Shown here piece by piece: positions 32,086 through 43,525 of a DNA stretch of 64,000 bases. The notes beneath the pieces were generated by a model, which was given only the letters and a program-made list of their open reading frames with translations, had not been told where the DNA came from and made no database searches. The stretch is from Gambelia wislizenii. Its lineage: Eukaryota > Chordata > Lepidosauria > Squamata > Crotaphytidae. The stretch lies in assembly GCA_030847615.1 (NCBI GenBank), contig JAUMIR010000002.1, forward strand, positions 238,285,809-238,349,808, read 5' to 3'. Made by a program: the position numbers and the translations under genes. How positions within the stretch are numbered: the first letter of the stretch is position 1; each line of letters begins with the position of its first letter.

Positions 32086-32769
32086 ATGGGCAGCCCTCTG
32101 AGCCCCATGATAGCAAACTTTTACATGGAACATTTTGAAAAGCAAGCCCTGGAAACAGCACCAAAAAAGCCCACAACATGGTCCCGATATGTGGATGATA
32201 CTTTCACCATTTGGTGCCAAGGAGAAGAAGATTTGGTCTCATTTCTGAACCAGCTGAACAGCATCCACCCAAATATCCAATTCACTAAGGAAAAAGAAAA
32301 GGAAGGAATACTGCCATTCTTGGATGTCCTAGTCATCTGCAAACCAAACCAACGGTTAGACCATAAGGTATACAGAAAACCCACACACAGAGACAGATAC
32401 CTACACAAGAACTCCAATCATCACCCAGGACAAAAAAGAAGCACAATAAAAACATTGGTAGAGTGCACAAAAAGGATCTGCGAACCCCACTACCTGGAGG
32501 ACGAACTGAAGCACCTAAACTGGGCCCTGCAAGCTAATGGTTACTCCAGATCAGACATCACAAGATCAGCCAGATCCAGAAAAAGACACAGGAATGAAGA
32601 AAAGCAGCCACCCATAGGGAAGGTATTTTCACCATACATCAAAGGAGTCACAGACAGAATAGGGAAACTGATGAGGAAACACAACCTCCAAACGATCTAC
32701 GACCAACCAAGAAAATCCAAGAAATACTACGCTCAGTGTAAGACAAAAGAGACCCTCTCACAGCCATAG
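32086..32769 (+). pseudogene. Penelope-like RT, C-terminal 228 codons
   Basis: It contains GSPLSPMIANFYMEHFEKQA, the catalytic RYVDDTFTIW (YVDD at 32188-32199, both aspartates present), ILPFLDVLV, HKVYRKPTHRDRYLHKNSNH with HPGQK, and ELKHLNWALQANGY. These are the RT palm motifs and the conserved region after them in Penelope-like proteins. The reading frame ends at the stop at 32767-32769, where the link to the GIY-YIG domain is broken. The N-terminal RT portion is missing, so it is a relic. Confidence 0.85.
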
Positions 32770-33110
32770 GAGTTTACTGCATACATGCAGCTGTGGACAA
32801 GTTTATATAGGGACCACTAAATGCAGTGTGCAAGCACAAATCAAGGAACATGAGAGACACTGCAGACTGGGCCAGCCAGAAAAATCAGCCGTAGCAGAAC
32901 ACGAAATAAACCAACATGGACACAAAATGTTATTTAAAAACACAGAAATTCTGGCCCAGGCCAACAACTATTTATGTCAGAATGCACAGAGAAGCTACTG
33001 AAATCCACAAACACCTGGACAACTTCAACAGGAAAGAAGAAATCCTGAAAGTAAACAAAATCTGGCTTCCAGTCCTGAAAAACAATAAAATCAAAACTCA
33101 ACATTTGCAA
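32769..33110 (+). pseudogene. GIY-YIG endonuclease remnant of the Penelope-like element
   Basis: GVYCI starts at 32769. A one-base shift precedes GQVYIGTTKCSVQAQIKEHE (from 32795), giving a GIY...YIG pair. It continues RHCRLGQPEKSAVAEHEINQ and HGHKMLFKNTEIL. A further shift leads to REATEIHKHLDNFNRKEE (about 33000). Arrangement and spacing fit the GIY-YIG domain that cuts target DNA in Penelope elements. Two frame changes disable it. Confidence 0.8.
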
Positions 33111-33395
33111 ATGAATTCCACCCAGGGACAGGGGGATTTCCAGCAGATAATGGGCCATTAACCAATCATTAGCCAAACAGAGACTAACGAACCTTGCATT
33201 TCTATACCCAGAAACTAACCATTCAATTACACAAATTTACATATACTCCCCAACAGGGGGTCACAGCATATAAACTCCACACACACTCCTATCCAACCAT
33301 TCTCTGAAGATGCCAGCCACAGATGCAGGAGAAATGTCAGAAAGAAATTCTTCCAGAACACGGCCTCACAGCCCGGAAAAAAACCAAGGAAAATC

Positions 33396-35045
33396 TTTGG
33401 ATGCCAGCCATGAAAGTCTTTGGCTTCACATTAAATAAAAACTATTTGCACAGTTGTGACTTTAAAAAAATTATGTAGTACCAGCATAAATGGGGATGTT
33501 CACATTATAACAGTGGTGCAGATTTCCTGGAAGTCAAACTCTGATGCAACCAGAATGCATGGAAGTGCATCCAAATCATTCTTCAAGTCCCTCACCCACC
33601 CAAACCCAATCCCCTTCTTACTTAAGTAACATACTTTGGTCATAACTTGCACAACTTTCTACTTCTCCAGCCATAAAACCACAATTTGCCACTAGCCATC
33701 TGCAGAAGGGCTCTGCAACCCTGTCAGTTTTTCAGAAGCAAATAAATTGACGTGTATTATATATACACAGACAGAACCAAGTAGATGCTTTGAAACAATG
33801 TCCTTGTTCTTCTGCCTAACGATCTAAGCACTTCTTCTGTGCACAACCAGAATGGGTGGCAAGCATGAGGATGGGATAAAGGGAAGATATTTCAACTGGA
33901 AGAGAATGAAATCTGGAAAGTCCATTAACAAACTCCCAATGCACCCATACTAGCTCCGTACTTAGAAGGCTGTTAAAATCCTCACTGAAGAGTCTTCTTC
34001 CCCTGTTTGTTGCTTCTGAATTCCCAGATGCAACTCTGCGCCTGGTGTGTCACTAATTTACAGTTCTAATTGCTTTTCTAAACTAGTCCTGAGCAGTGGC
34101 CAAGGCTTTTAAGCATTTTACATTCCAGCTGCAGCCTCTTCATAAAAAGACTGAGTGATAAGATCAGTATTGATAGCTGTTAATACAAACAAGCTTTGCC
34201 CACACAGTTTTGCCACTGTACTTATATATTTTGGTTTTCAAGTGATCTCTTTCCCTTCTAAAAGTCTTGTCTCTTCCAAATGGAAATGCAACTGCTAATG
34301 ACAACAATGAACAGGATTTTAAACAAAAATTCAGACTGTCAAAAGAGCCCACACACCAAACTGGCAATTCATTTGTTTTTCAAGTGGGAAGAATAAACTA
34401 GGTTAACAACAAAAGTCCCTCTGTGTAGAAAGAAAGATTCCTCAAGATTTTATGTTGTCTTGTTTGAAATTTATGGGTGTAAGAACGGGTGCCAATGTAC
34501 TAAAACATATAATGAGTGTAATAATCCCAGCTTAGTCCTTGTTTTTGGAAAATACTGTCAAGTGTGCAATAGGGGCCCACTGATTGGCAAGGAAGCTACA
34601 GATTTTCCTCAAAATAAAACAAGAAATGACTAATACACAAAACTAGTGAATGATGGCAAGAGAAAACTTCCATACCTAGGAGGCCCACCTTGCTATATCC
34701 AAAACTCACCAGGTATCAAAAAACACCAAACAGTCCAGCTTCAAACTGATTCCTAGGATACCAGAGGGAGAATGGCATGGGCAAAGGTCCAAGGCAAGCC
34801 TCCTACTAGCAGCCTGAAGAAAGCCAGCTACCCTTGGGAAAACTTTCCAGCTGGCATCAGGCTTCAGTAGCTACTGTAAAGTGGTTTAGCAGATGAACCA
34901 GTGTGGTACCTATCTGTGACAAGACTATATGCATAATTTATTTTTAAGGGTAGAGGCTTTGTTTTCTTTGGTGGATTCATTTCCTGAGTTTGCATTTGCA
35001 CATTTGCACATTTCTTTTAAAAAGACAGAATCCCAGCTATATTAT
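33396..35045. other. Intron stretch, nothing recognised
   Basis: Ordinary AT-rich sequence. No exon, RNA gene or named repeat is recognised. Confidence 0.4.
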
Positions 35046-35049
35046 TATA

Positions 35050-35216
35050 TCCCTACAAGTCATTTCTGACTTAACGGCGACCCTATGATGAAGTTTTCTA
35101 AGGCTGTGGGTGTGCAACTTGCCCAAGGTCACCCAGTGGTTTTTCATGGCCAAGTGGGGATTTGAATCCTGGTCTTCCAGAGTTGTAGCCTAACACTCAA
35201 ACCACTACACTGTACT
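35050..35216 (-). mobile_element. tRNA-derived SINE, inverted
   Basis: 'aagtcatttctgacttaacg', 'gcgaccctatgatg', 'aacttgcccaaggtcaccca', 'gtggggatttgaatcctggt' and 'cactcaaaccactacactgt' give the complete inverted order of the SINE family, with the tRNA-like head at the right. Confidence 0.88.
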
Positions 35217-35833
35217 ATTTCTAATAAAAATGTTGTTAAGTGTTCAGGCCTTCAATTGACTTGAAAAAAGAAGCCCTGTTGCACTCTTAGGATGAGGCAG
35301 GCATAGGACACAAGGAAAATGGCAATGGACATTCCATTTTCAAACTGTTTTCAGGTACAGATTAATTTTATAGCCCTAGTTTGCCCAAAGTCTGCTTCTG
35401 CTCCACCCAATTGGGGGGGGGGGCATTGTTAAGCCCAGAAGTACAAAGGTCCTTCTCAGGGCTTTGTCGCTTTGGGTTTGGTTTAAACATTTTCTTTTCT
35501 TTTTTTATTCACAAACGTGTATCCTTCACTTTCCTATGAGACCCCTTAGAAACCACTACCATATTCTGAGCTGGTTCTCTTTCACATCCAAAATAGTAGG
35601 CCCTCAAGCACCTGAATGTACTCTGAGACTATGATTTTTATTACATGAATGCAACCAACACCTCGGAAATAGTGAAAGAAAAGGGTGTCGTGCATATAGC
35701 TACGTTTACAGACAGAAGAAATGTGATTGAGACGTAATGACCTGCAACTATTAGCAGAGTCAGAGCTAAGCAAGAATTTGAGGCCTCGATGTCCAGCAGG
35801 GTTCATACATTTGTTTCAGTGTGAAAAAAAGTA

Positions 35834-36150
35834 CAGCTTGAATATCCCTCATCCAAAATGGTTGGTACTAGAAATGTTCTGTATTTCAGACTGTTTCGGA
35901 TTTGGGAATACCTGCATATACATAATGATATATCTTGAAGTTGGGACCCAAGTCTAGACACAAAATTCATTTATGTTTCACATACACCCTATACACATAG
36001 CCTGAAGATAATTTTATACACACTATTTTTAATAATTTTGTGCATAAAACACAATTTGTGTACAATGAACCATTAGAAAGCAAAAGGTGTCACTATCTCA
36101 GCCACGCATGTGAACCATTTTGGATTTCAGAATTCCAGATACCCAACCTG
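35834..36150. mobile_element. Tigger-type DNA transposon resembling mammalian MER44/Tigger relatives
   Basis: Ends cagcttgaatatccctcatc and gatacccaacctg are inverted and flanked by TA on both sides. The interior reads 'tttcggatttgggaatacct', 'gcatatacataatgatatat', 'aaattcatttatgtttcaca' and 'ggtgtcactatctcagccac', very like a Tigger-group consensus I remember from mammals. There is no transposase ORF. Confidence 0.75.
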
Positions 36151-36829
36151 TAGTAGACAACTGAAGTGCCTATTTTCAAGAACACAATCATGGTTTGGTT
36201 TATATTTCTTTAGACTCACCAATGCGATATAGCTCCAGCAATAGCATTCTTCCTCCCTAATGAAGCTGAAGTCATTAAATCACACATGGAAAGGTAATGA
36301 AATACTGGAGGGGGTGGTGCTTGGACAGATCAGCTGCAGCCCCAGGCAACCAAGTGCCATCATGTCACCTGCTGAAAACATGGCTTGTGTTGAAATGAAG
36401 TAGATGAGCCATGTGAAGATCTGTCCTCAGCTGTGGAGTAATATCCCTTGCATCATACAGGGTGGTTTGGCCTATGCCTTGTGACAAAGCCTCGGCCATT
36501 GTGACCAACAGGACAGCATAAAAGCTCTCTCCCTTAGTACCCTCTCTTGCACTGTTTCAGTATAACTGCTCACAAACAGCCCAGATGTTCATTTAATCAC
36601 CCTCCTTGAGAGAGGAACCTTTCACTGGGAGCAAGAGGCTTTAATGCTGTTAAAAATCACATGCAGGTGCATTGTTTTGGAGTTTGGTAAAATATGTTGG
36701 CACTAAAGCCAGAGTGGCAAGGTAGCTTTGAGCATCTGCATCATAAATCAAGTGACACAAATGGTGGAAATTGGAAGTGAAGGATGGTACCTTAAGAGAC
36801 GTGTTGCATGATTACCAATGATGGTTATG

Positions 36830-37570
36830 CCATGCCACCAATTGTGCTTGCTTATAATTTACCTGCCATGTACCCACATCTCTGTAATGCACTCTACATG
36901 GGGCTGCCTTTGAAACATGCTAAGAAACTTCAGCTGGCCCAAAGAGTTGCAGCCAGATTGTTTACTACAGGGAGTACACAACTCCCTTCTTGCAATACCT
37001 CCATTGGCTGTCAGTCCATTTCTGGGCACAATTCAAAGTGCTGGTTTTGACCAGTAAAGCCCTGTATGGCTTAGGTCCAGGTTAGTTGAAGGACTCTGTC
37101 TTCCTTTATGAGCCCCTTAGAGCTCTACAATCATCAAGAGAAGCCCTTCTCTCTGTCCCAACACCATCCCAGGGTTGTTTGCTGCGAACAAGGGAATGGG
37201 ACGTCTCTGTAGCTGCTCCCAGATTTTCGAACTCTCTCCCTAGGGAGGCCAGGATGGCCCTGTCATTGCTCTCCTTCCATCAGCAAGTCCAAACATTTTT
37301 ACACCCTCAGGCTTTTAAAAACTGACTGGGGTGGGGTTTTAATGCTGCATGGTGCTGTTTTTAAGGTCTGTATATGGTCTTTTAATGAATTTTAATATTT
37401 TTAACATTTAATGTTTTAACTTGATAAATTATTTAATCACTTTTAAAATAACTTACATTTTTATTAATTACTTTATATAGTTTTAATCTGTATTGTTTTT
37501 AAATATGTTGTTAGCTGCCTTGAGCACCATTGCTGGGGGAGAAAGGTGGGATATAAAATAAATAAATAAA
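36830..37570 (+). mobile_element. L2-like LINE 3' region
   Basis: 'ctgtaatgcactctacatgg' and 'ggctgccttt' (CNALYMGLP) are followed by KKLQLAQRVAARLF, 'cctccattggctgtcagtcc' (LHWLSV) and a Phe-Leu-rich tail (37086-37325, second frame). The 3' UTR ends 'gaaaggtgggatataaaataaataaataaa' in pieces. A frameshift and stops separate the blocks. Confidence 0.8.
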
Positions 37571-37756
37571 TGATAAGAACTTACAAAGCAGTGGCTTACA
37601 AAGTCTCCTTCCTTTCCTGAAATGACTTCCACACTGGCCATGGCTTCTACAAGGGAGGGGCTGACAGGGCTCTAGCCTGGGGGCCCAGGCATCTGGGATT
37701 AGAAGCCCCCCCCCCGTATGATATTATTGTAATGTTTTATTATGTAAATCCATTTA

Positions 37757-37815
<59 letters not shown>

Positions 37816-37826
37816 TATACACATAC
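37757..37826. repeat. Compound (TG)(TA)n(CA)n microsatellite
   Basis: A TG run passes into a long TA run and then a CA run, so the tract is its own reverse complement and can fold into a long hairpin. Confidence 0.95.
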
Positions 37827-37829
37827 TAC

Positions 37830-38385
37830 TTCGGTGATTTTAAAATAATTTAAACTGAATTTTAAAATTTTTTATCCTAAATCCTGTAGGGCATCTCACT
37901 GCCCTTAACCTTAGCAGTAGGCAGCCGGCCCACCAACAATACTGGCCTGGGGGCCCATGTCAGAATGTGGGGGCCATGATGCTGGCGTCTCTACGAAATG
38001 ACTCCTGCCATCTCACTAGAATCTCATGTACACTGCAGAGCATCTGGAGTACTCTGTAGGGTGCACTGGGTGTAGCGTGACACATTCTTAGTTTAGATAA
38101 TCAGGAATAAGCCCCATGAGCCCAAAGCTAATAAATATACTGTCTCTCATCATAGACAGAAAATAAGAAAGCAAAAACAAGGCTCAGGGCAACCTATTAC
38201 AGACAATCTAAACAACAGTTTAAATGACAATCTGCACTGAGCCAGTGTTTAGCAGGGTGCACACTAAATTTATATGGGATGGTGGCCAGGACTGCTGGGG
38301 CTAAATGTTACCCCATGTAAACCCAATGCCCACCCTAAAGCATGCTTGAATGTTTTATGAGGGGAAGATCAATAGGCACTGCTGT
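37830..38385. other. Intron stretch, nothing recognised
   Basis: No feature is supported. 'ggcctgggggccca' occurs on both sides of the compound microsatellite (about 37677 and 37945), hinting that it sits inside an unidentified older repeat. Confidence 0.35.
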
Positions 38386-38389
38386 CCTA

Positions 38390-38960
38390 TGCTCTGTCAG
38401 CAAGTTGCCCAGGCATCAAGGTGGTTGGAGTGCAAGAGTTGTGAAGTAGTTAATTCAGTCCAGGTCAGTCATAGGTTTTCTAAACAAGATAATGGAGAAA
38501 CAAGAGGATAGTTGTCAGCCAGTCCAGAAGTCTTACAGCAAGACAGTAGTTCAAATAAACAAAGCAGCAAGGAACAAAACTGAGTCATCAATTGTAGCCA
38601 GTCCAAAGGTCAGGAAAAACACAAATGTGTAATGGTACTATCAATCACCAAGATAAGATGGTTGCATACAACAATGATGGGGGGGGAGCTACTGGGAGAT
38701 TTATGGGCGCAAAAAAATCAAATGTCTAATTACTGTAACCAGTGTCTCCTATTTAACAGCTGCTGGGATCCCAGTTTCTCTCTTCATTCCTCAGCAAAGG
38801 GTGGGGGCATGTCTTCAGCCTCTGCCACCTCTTGCTGTGAAGCAATCCCCTCCTCACTCTTCAGACTCAGCAAGACTTTCATTATCAGGCACTACAGATT
38901 CCTGACAATCTGCCTTTCCCTCTTCATCTGAATTGTCCAGATTCAGCTGCCTTGACTGAT
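38390..38960 (-). repeat. Possible LTR-like segment
   Basis: On the minus strand an acidic-coding stretch (NLDNSDEEGKADCQES ... ESLAESEE, stop) is followed by repeated 'ctggactggct' and 'tgacctggactg' phrases. This layout is like the segment at 56280-56809 and like lizard gypsy LTRs. Neither terminus nor a target duplication was found, so the call is weak. Confidence 0.3.
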
Positions 38961-41715
38961 TTTTAGGGGAACTCCAGAATTCTTTGTAACACAGTTTAGA
39001 AGTCCCTGTTTTAAAGGGCTGAATTTGCCATGAAAATAGCCATGTAACTTTCACCTGTCTAGATGTGAAATAAAATCCAGCAGATGTGTCCAAGGTAAGC
39101 AAGTCTGAACCACTTCTTATTTGCCAAATACATCAGCATTTGGGCCTAAGTTTAAAAAGACCATCTTTTCCCACAGTAAGAGTGTTACAATATCCAAATG
39201 CACTCCTGCCACAGGTTATTCTACTCTTAGAGCAAGCATATCATCATGTTCCCAAAAGTTAAAGACAGCTTAGCATTTCTAAATAACCCCAAACCACATG
39301 AATCCAAATCTCAGAAACTACAGCCATTTTTAAAGCATCAGCTATTGCGTGCCTTGCCCTAGCTCCATGTTACCAAGTGGTTTTGTTTAACAAGGTTTTA
39401 CTACAGTGGCTAATTTATAGCTTTGTTTTGCTGTGCTTTCTGAGTCCCTTATACCCCATTCCTTTTACACAAACAATTCTTAATTTGTTGATGTTTACTC
39501 TCAGGGGAATCTTAGAACCATTATTTTTTTCTTTCCCTTAAAAAACCACACACACACATGCTGCTTTTTTAGCTAGCCAATAAAGATCATTCAAGAAACA
39601 CAGCTGGATGCTCTAAAACACAGTGGCTTGGTTTGTCAGCGTGTATCATTAAGACGGTGTTAGATGCAAACAAGATGCTGCATTGCTCAAGAGATTCCCT
39701 TCTCACAATCCCACAGGGCTCTCTTCAGAACAGTAAAATCTATCAAATCCCACATGCCTGATGCTCTATGGGTCTGGCCAAGATTCTTGATATTTTCTTT
39801 ACTCTTTACTGAGGGAAAGCCCTCGGTTTCTAAAATGAGACAACAGTTTGCTTTAATTCAGCAAGGCTTTCGGGACCGTAGTACACAGGGAGGGAGGGGG
39901 CTTACAATGTGTAAATACAAACTCTGCATTGGGGCTCTTGCTTCTTCAACTGTGCAGAAGTTGGTGCACAGAAGAGAAAGGCACAATAACTACCAATGAA
40001 GCTTTAGACACTCATCTGATCCACAAGGAGCTCTGGACTCTTGGCTGATAAACGTAACATTGCTTGGAAGTACTGTAGTTCTTTTCCCCACTTGTGTAAA
40101 TGCATCTGTCTGCTTATACTGTATCTGATGAAATCTGTGACAGTTATGACAGTAACTTAATTAGAGGGACACCTTTGCTCTTTTGCTGGTGTAACTGTAA
40201 CATTTTATTTCCTTTTATAGTTACATGGAGTATGCCCTCATTACATGGTGGAGGAGGAATATCCCATAGTTCACGTGCAGGCACATGTTGCTGCCTTTTG
40301 CTCTGTTGTGGGTGTTGTGCCAACAAGAAGGTAGATGGGAGGGAGGGAGGGAGTTTTGTACTATGGGCCAGCAGCTTGTAATATTCAGGTGTGGGTGTGT
40401 GGGTGTTTATAAAAGTAATTTAAAAGTTACTATTTTACTTAATTTTTGGAAATGGGTAAATAGAGTTACAGTACTTCTATATAATTGTAGCTATAGTGGA
40501 TGTTAGTGATTTCATGAGGGTTTGGAATTATAACTGTAACTAAGTACTTCTTAAAAGTACGTTTCCAACCTCTTTTCTACTTAGTTTTGCTTTTTTAACT
40601 TGGGTGGGCAGCTTGGTAATTTCTGAGTTACATGTAAAATATATCATAGTTGGATTTTAGCATCCCTTCCAAGCCATTCTAATTTTAAATTATATATTGA
40701 TTGTTTTAAAATGTTGTGGTTTTACTTCTTCTTTTGAACTGATATATGTTTTTAACTGATATGTGTTTTTAACATAATGTTATGTTATCTGTTAATTTGT
40801 TGTTCCCTGTCTCGATCCACAGGGAGAGGTGAGTAAGAAATAACAACAACAACCACAACAACATTCTGACAACTTGTAGCTCTCAATACAAATGGAAGAA
40901 TGCAATACCAAAATTACCCATAAGACGGCAATGTTTTTTAAATGTGGTTTTGAAAATCAAACAAGGATATTAGAAAACTGCTAAGTGTATATATTTGCCT
41001 TTTTGGTCATTATAAGTTGATATTTATATGCTTTTATAGTCTTTATACTTTTTGTACAGCACAGCTTCTTTTCTGCTTTTCTCCTTTTAAACGGTAAATG
41101 ATCTGTGGATTAAATAAAGCAAATATATTCCATTCATACCCTAAACCTGGAGGACGACACACAATTTGTATGTCTTTGGGGAATTAGTGCAGCTAATATC
41201 ATTTTTCTAGTCTCATTCTGTGGGTCAGCGTTCTACAACCGGGTGACCACCAGCCGGTTTAAGCTGGTTTCCAATCCTGGTATGGAGGGCAAGTGCAAAC
41301 AACAGTCTGCCAATTCAGACAGAAAGTCAAACTATTTTGTCTGAAGGCTTTGAGGACTGGAAAGCTACGCATGCATCAGCCAAATGTTTGGAGTTCCTTC
41401 TGAAATGGAAAGGTCAGAAACCTTTACTGTCCTTTAGGGAGGCTACCAGGCTGAATTGGGAGCTGGAGACAGAAGCCTGGTTCTCACGTATTTACTGTAT
41501 GTGCCCAGTCAGTTTCTGAAACCCTGTTCCATGTCTCTGTGCCTCTGGAAGTGAGGTGGATGGCAAAAGAGGCAGGGCCTTTTCAAGAGTGGCATTACAG
41601 CAGTAGAATTCCCCCCCCCAAGAAAGCCTATTGCCCCTGCCCTCAAGGCCAGAAGATGTTCACACCTTCTAACAAGCAGTGAAAAGATATTTAGAAAAGC
41701 TTCAGAGTGCTAGCA
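38961..41715. other. Intron stretch, nothing recognised
   Basis: A short (CA)n occurs near 39547, and AT-rich stretches with a LINE-like tail ('gggagaggtgagtaagaaat') occur near 40825. No gene or well-defined repeat could be supported. Confidence 0.35.
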
Positions 41716-41716
41716 A

Positions 41717-42330
41717 TTATTTATTTATTTATATCCCACCCAATCACAAGGAATCCGGGCAGGTTACAACAATAAAAACACATAGAACACAATAAAATTT
41801 AAAATTAGTTCCTTCCCACCCACCCCCAACCCAATACTAAAATTACAATTAAATAAACACATTTTAAAAACAAGAATACAAAAGTTTAAAGAGAGAGATA
41901 ACTGGTGGACAGAGTGACGTAGATCACCTTGTGCGGGGAGAGGAGTTAAGTTGGGAAGGCCTGCTGGAAGAAATCTGTCTTAAGAGCCTTTTTAATCTCC
42001 TCCGGCAGGTCATTCCACAGTTTTTGGAGCAGCAGTGGAGAAGGCCCTCTGGCTCACCGATGTTCGCTTAGATTTTTTTGGCTGAAGTAGGTTCTTCCCT
42101 GAGGACCTTAGTGTGCGGGACAGACAATACGGAAGAAGGCGATCCCTTAAGTATTCTGGTCCCAAGCCATGTAGGGCTTTAAAGGTAATAATCAACACCT
42201 TGTACCTTGCCCGGAAACTAATTGGCAGCCAGTGAAGAGACTTCACAACCAGTGTTATATGGTCATTATGGGAAGTACCAGTAATCAACCTGGCTGCCAT
42301 ATTTTGTACAAGGTTGGATATTGTTGGATA
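41717..42330 (-). mobile_element. L2-clade LINE, 3' end with C-terminal pol fragment
   Basis: The tail at the left is 'ttatttatttatttatatcc' plus 'ggaatccgggcaggttacaa'. A minus-strand frame, 42345-42010, reads LVQNMAARLITGTSHNDHIT, KSLHWLPISFRARYKVLIIT, FKALHGLGPEYLRDRLLP and QRAFSTAAPK, which then shifts at 'AAPKTVE' (AAPKLWN in the family). It is close to the sense copy at 5096-5924. Confidence 0.88.
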
Positions 42331-42629
42331 CTGTTTTATCTGCAATGTTGTTGAGTCTGAACTACTTATTTTTATTCTGTTTATTGCGCATCATCAATTC
42401 ATTCTGTAAGCATAAATGAACAGGCAAGATGGTAAATGACAATAGCATTTCCGTTTACAGGTAGGGGCTCATAATACATTGTTCTTCTATAGCCTTACAC
42501 CCTGAAACATTCCCCTGCATACTGAGAACTAACATGTCAGGGAAAATGCTAGGCATAGCTTCTCTCCCTGGTAGTTCAGGTTTTTTGGAGGTGGTGGTGG
42601 TGGTGGTGATAGGGTTGTACGGAAGAGCA

Positions 42630-42867
42630 CAGTTGTCCCTCCATACCTGCAGATTTGGTATGCATGGGTTTAAGTATTCACGGCTTGAAAATATTATTAA
42701 AAAAATAATAATCCAAAATGCAAACCTTGATTTTGCCATCTTATATAAGGGACACCATTTTGCTATGCTGTTGCATATAATGGGACTCGAGTATTCATGG
42801 ATTTTGGTATCCACGATGGGGGGGGGCGTCCTGGAACCAAACCCGAGTTAATATGAAGGGACAACTG
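42630..42867. mobile_element. Palindromic Tigger-like MITE
   Basis: The inverted ends are cagttgtccctccat and atgaagggacaactg. The flank is AC on the left and TA on the right, so a TA duplication is only partly kept. The interior includes 'gagtattcatggattttggt' and 'atgcatgggtttaagtattc', which pair across the centre. No coding sequence is present. Confidence 0.75.
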
Positions 42868-43261
42868 TATGTTGTCATACAATCTGAAGTGATGAGAACT
42901 CAGAAATTTTAACTTTTTGCGCAATCTCTTACACAGTTTGGGAGAAGGCAGCTGGGTCGGGGGTTGTGCTCAAACCTGTCTACAAAGGGAAGGATAACCT
43001 GGAGCACAGACTGCTTTCTTGTCACTCTTGTCACTGCTGTGGGACCTTGCCCCCAGGACCACATAAGATTTGTTATTCATTGTTATTGGAGGGCGGGGAA
43101 GAAAGAGGGGAAGAGAAAGCTGAAGTGGTTGAAAAGTTGCCTTGTGCCTTTAGCATGAAGACAGCTTGACTTCCCTAAATTTTTTGCATCTACTGCAAGG
43201 GTTTCCATAGAGTAACAGTTTGCCAAGACAGGAATGTGTGAGAGTTGTCCTATTATAAAAC

Positions 43262-43525
43262 TGGAGAGATTTTATTTTATTTTATTTTATTAAAATATTT
43301 ATATCTCACCCTCTATCTGAAGATCTCAGGCAGTTTACAATAAAATCGATTTAAAGCAATAAGCTAACAATAGTTTTACAAGATTAAAAATATATTAGTT
43401 TATCAGCCAAAACCAGATGATTTTAAATTGGTTAAAACAATATTAAATAATACAATCATAATCAGCCAAAACCAGATGATTTTAAATTGGTTAAAACAAT
43501 ATTAAATAATACAATCATAAGACCT
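43262..43525 (-). mobile_element. LINE 3' tail, inverted, with internal tandem duplication
   Basis: A (TTTTA)n tract is followed by 'aaatatttatatctcaccct', 'ctcaggcagtttacaataaa', the reverse of an L2/CR1-type 3' UTR. A 59-bp unit starting 'atcagccaaaaccagatgat' occurs twice in a row (43402-43460 and 43461-43519) with no mismatch seen. Confidence 0.7.

Larger units (their letters stand above)
32032..33395 (+). mobile_element. Penelope-like retroelement, 5'-truncated
   Basis: The segment begins inside the RT (FQWDNEFYEQIDGVAMGSPL) and continues through the thumb, a broken GIY-YIG endonuclease and the 3' region. The 3' end 'tctctgaagatgccagccac', 'aggagaaatgtcagaaagaa', 'gaacacggcctcacagcccg' and 'gaaaaaaacc' is the usual end of Penelope-type elements in lizards as I know them. 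This class combines a telomerase-related RT with a GIY-YIG nuclease. Its terminal repeats were not identified here. Confidence 0.85.
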
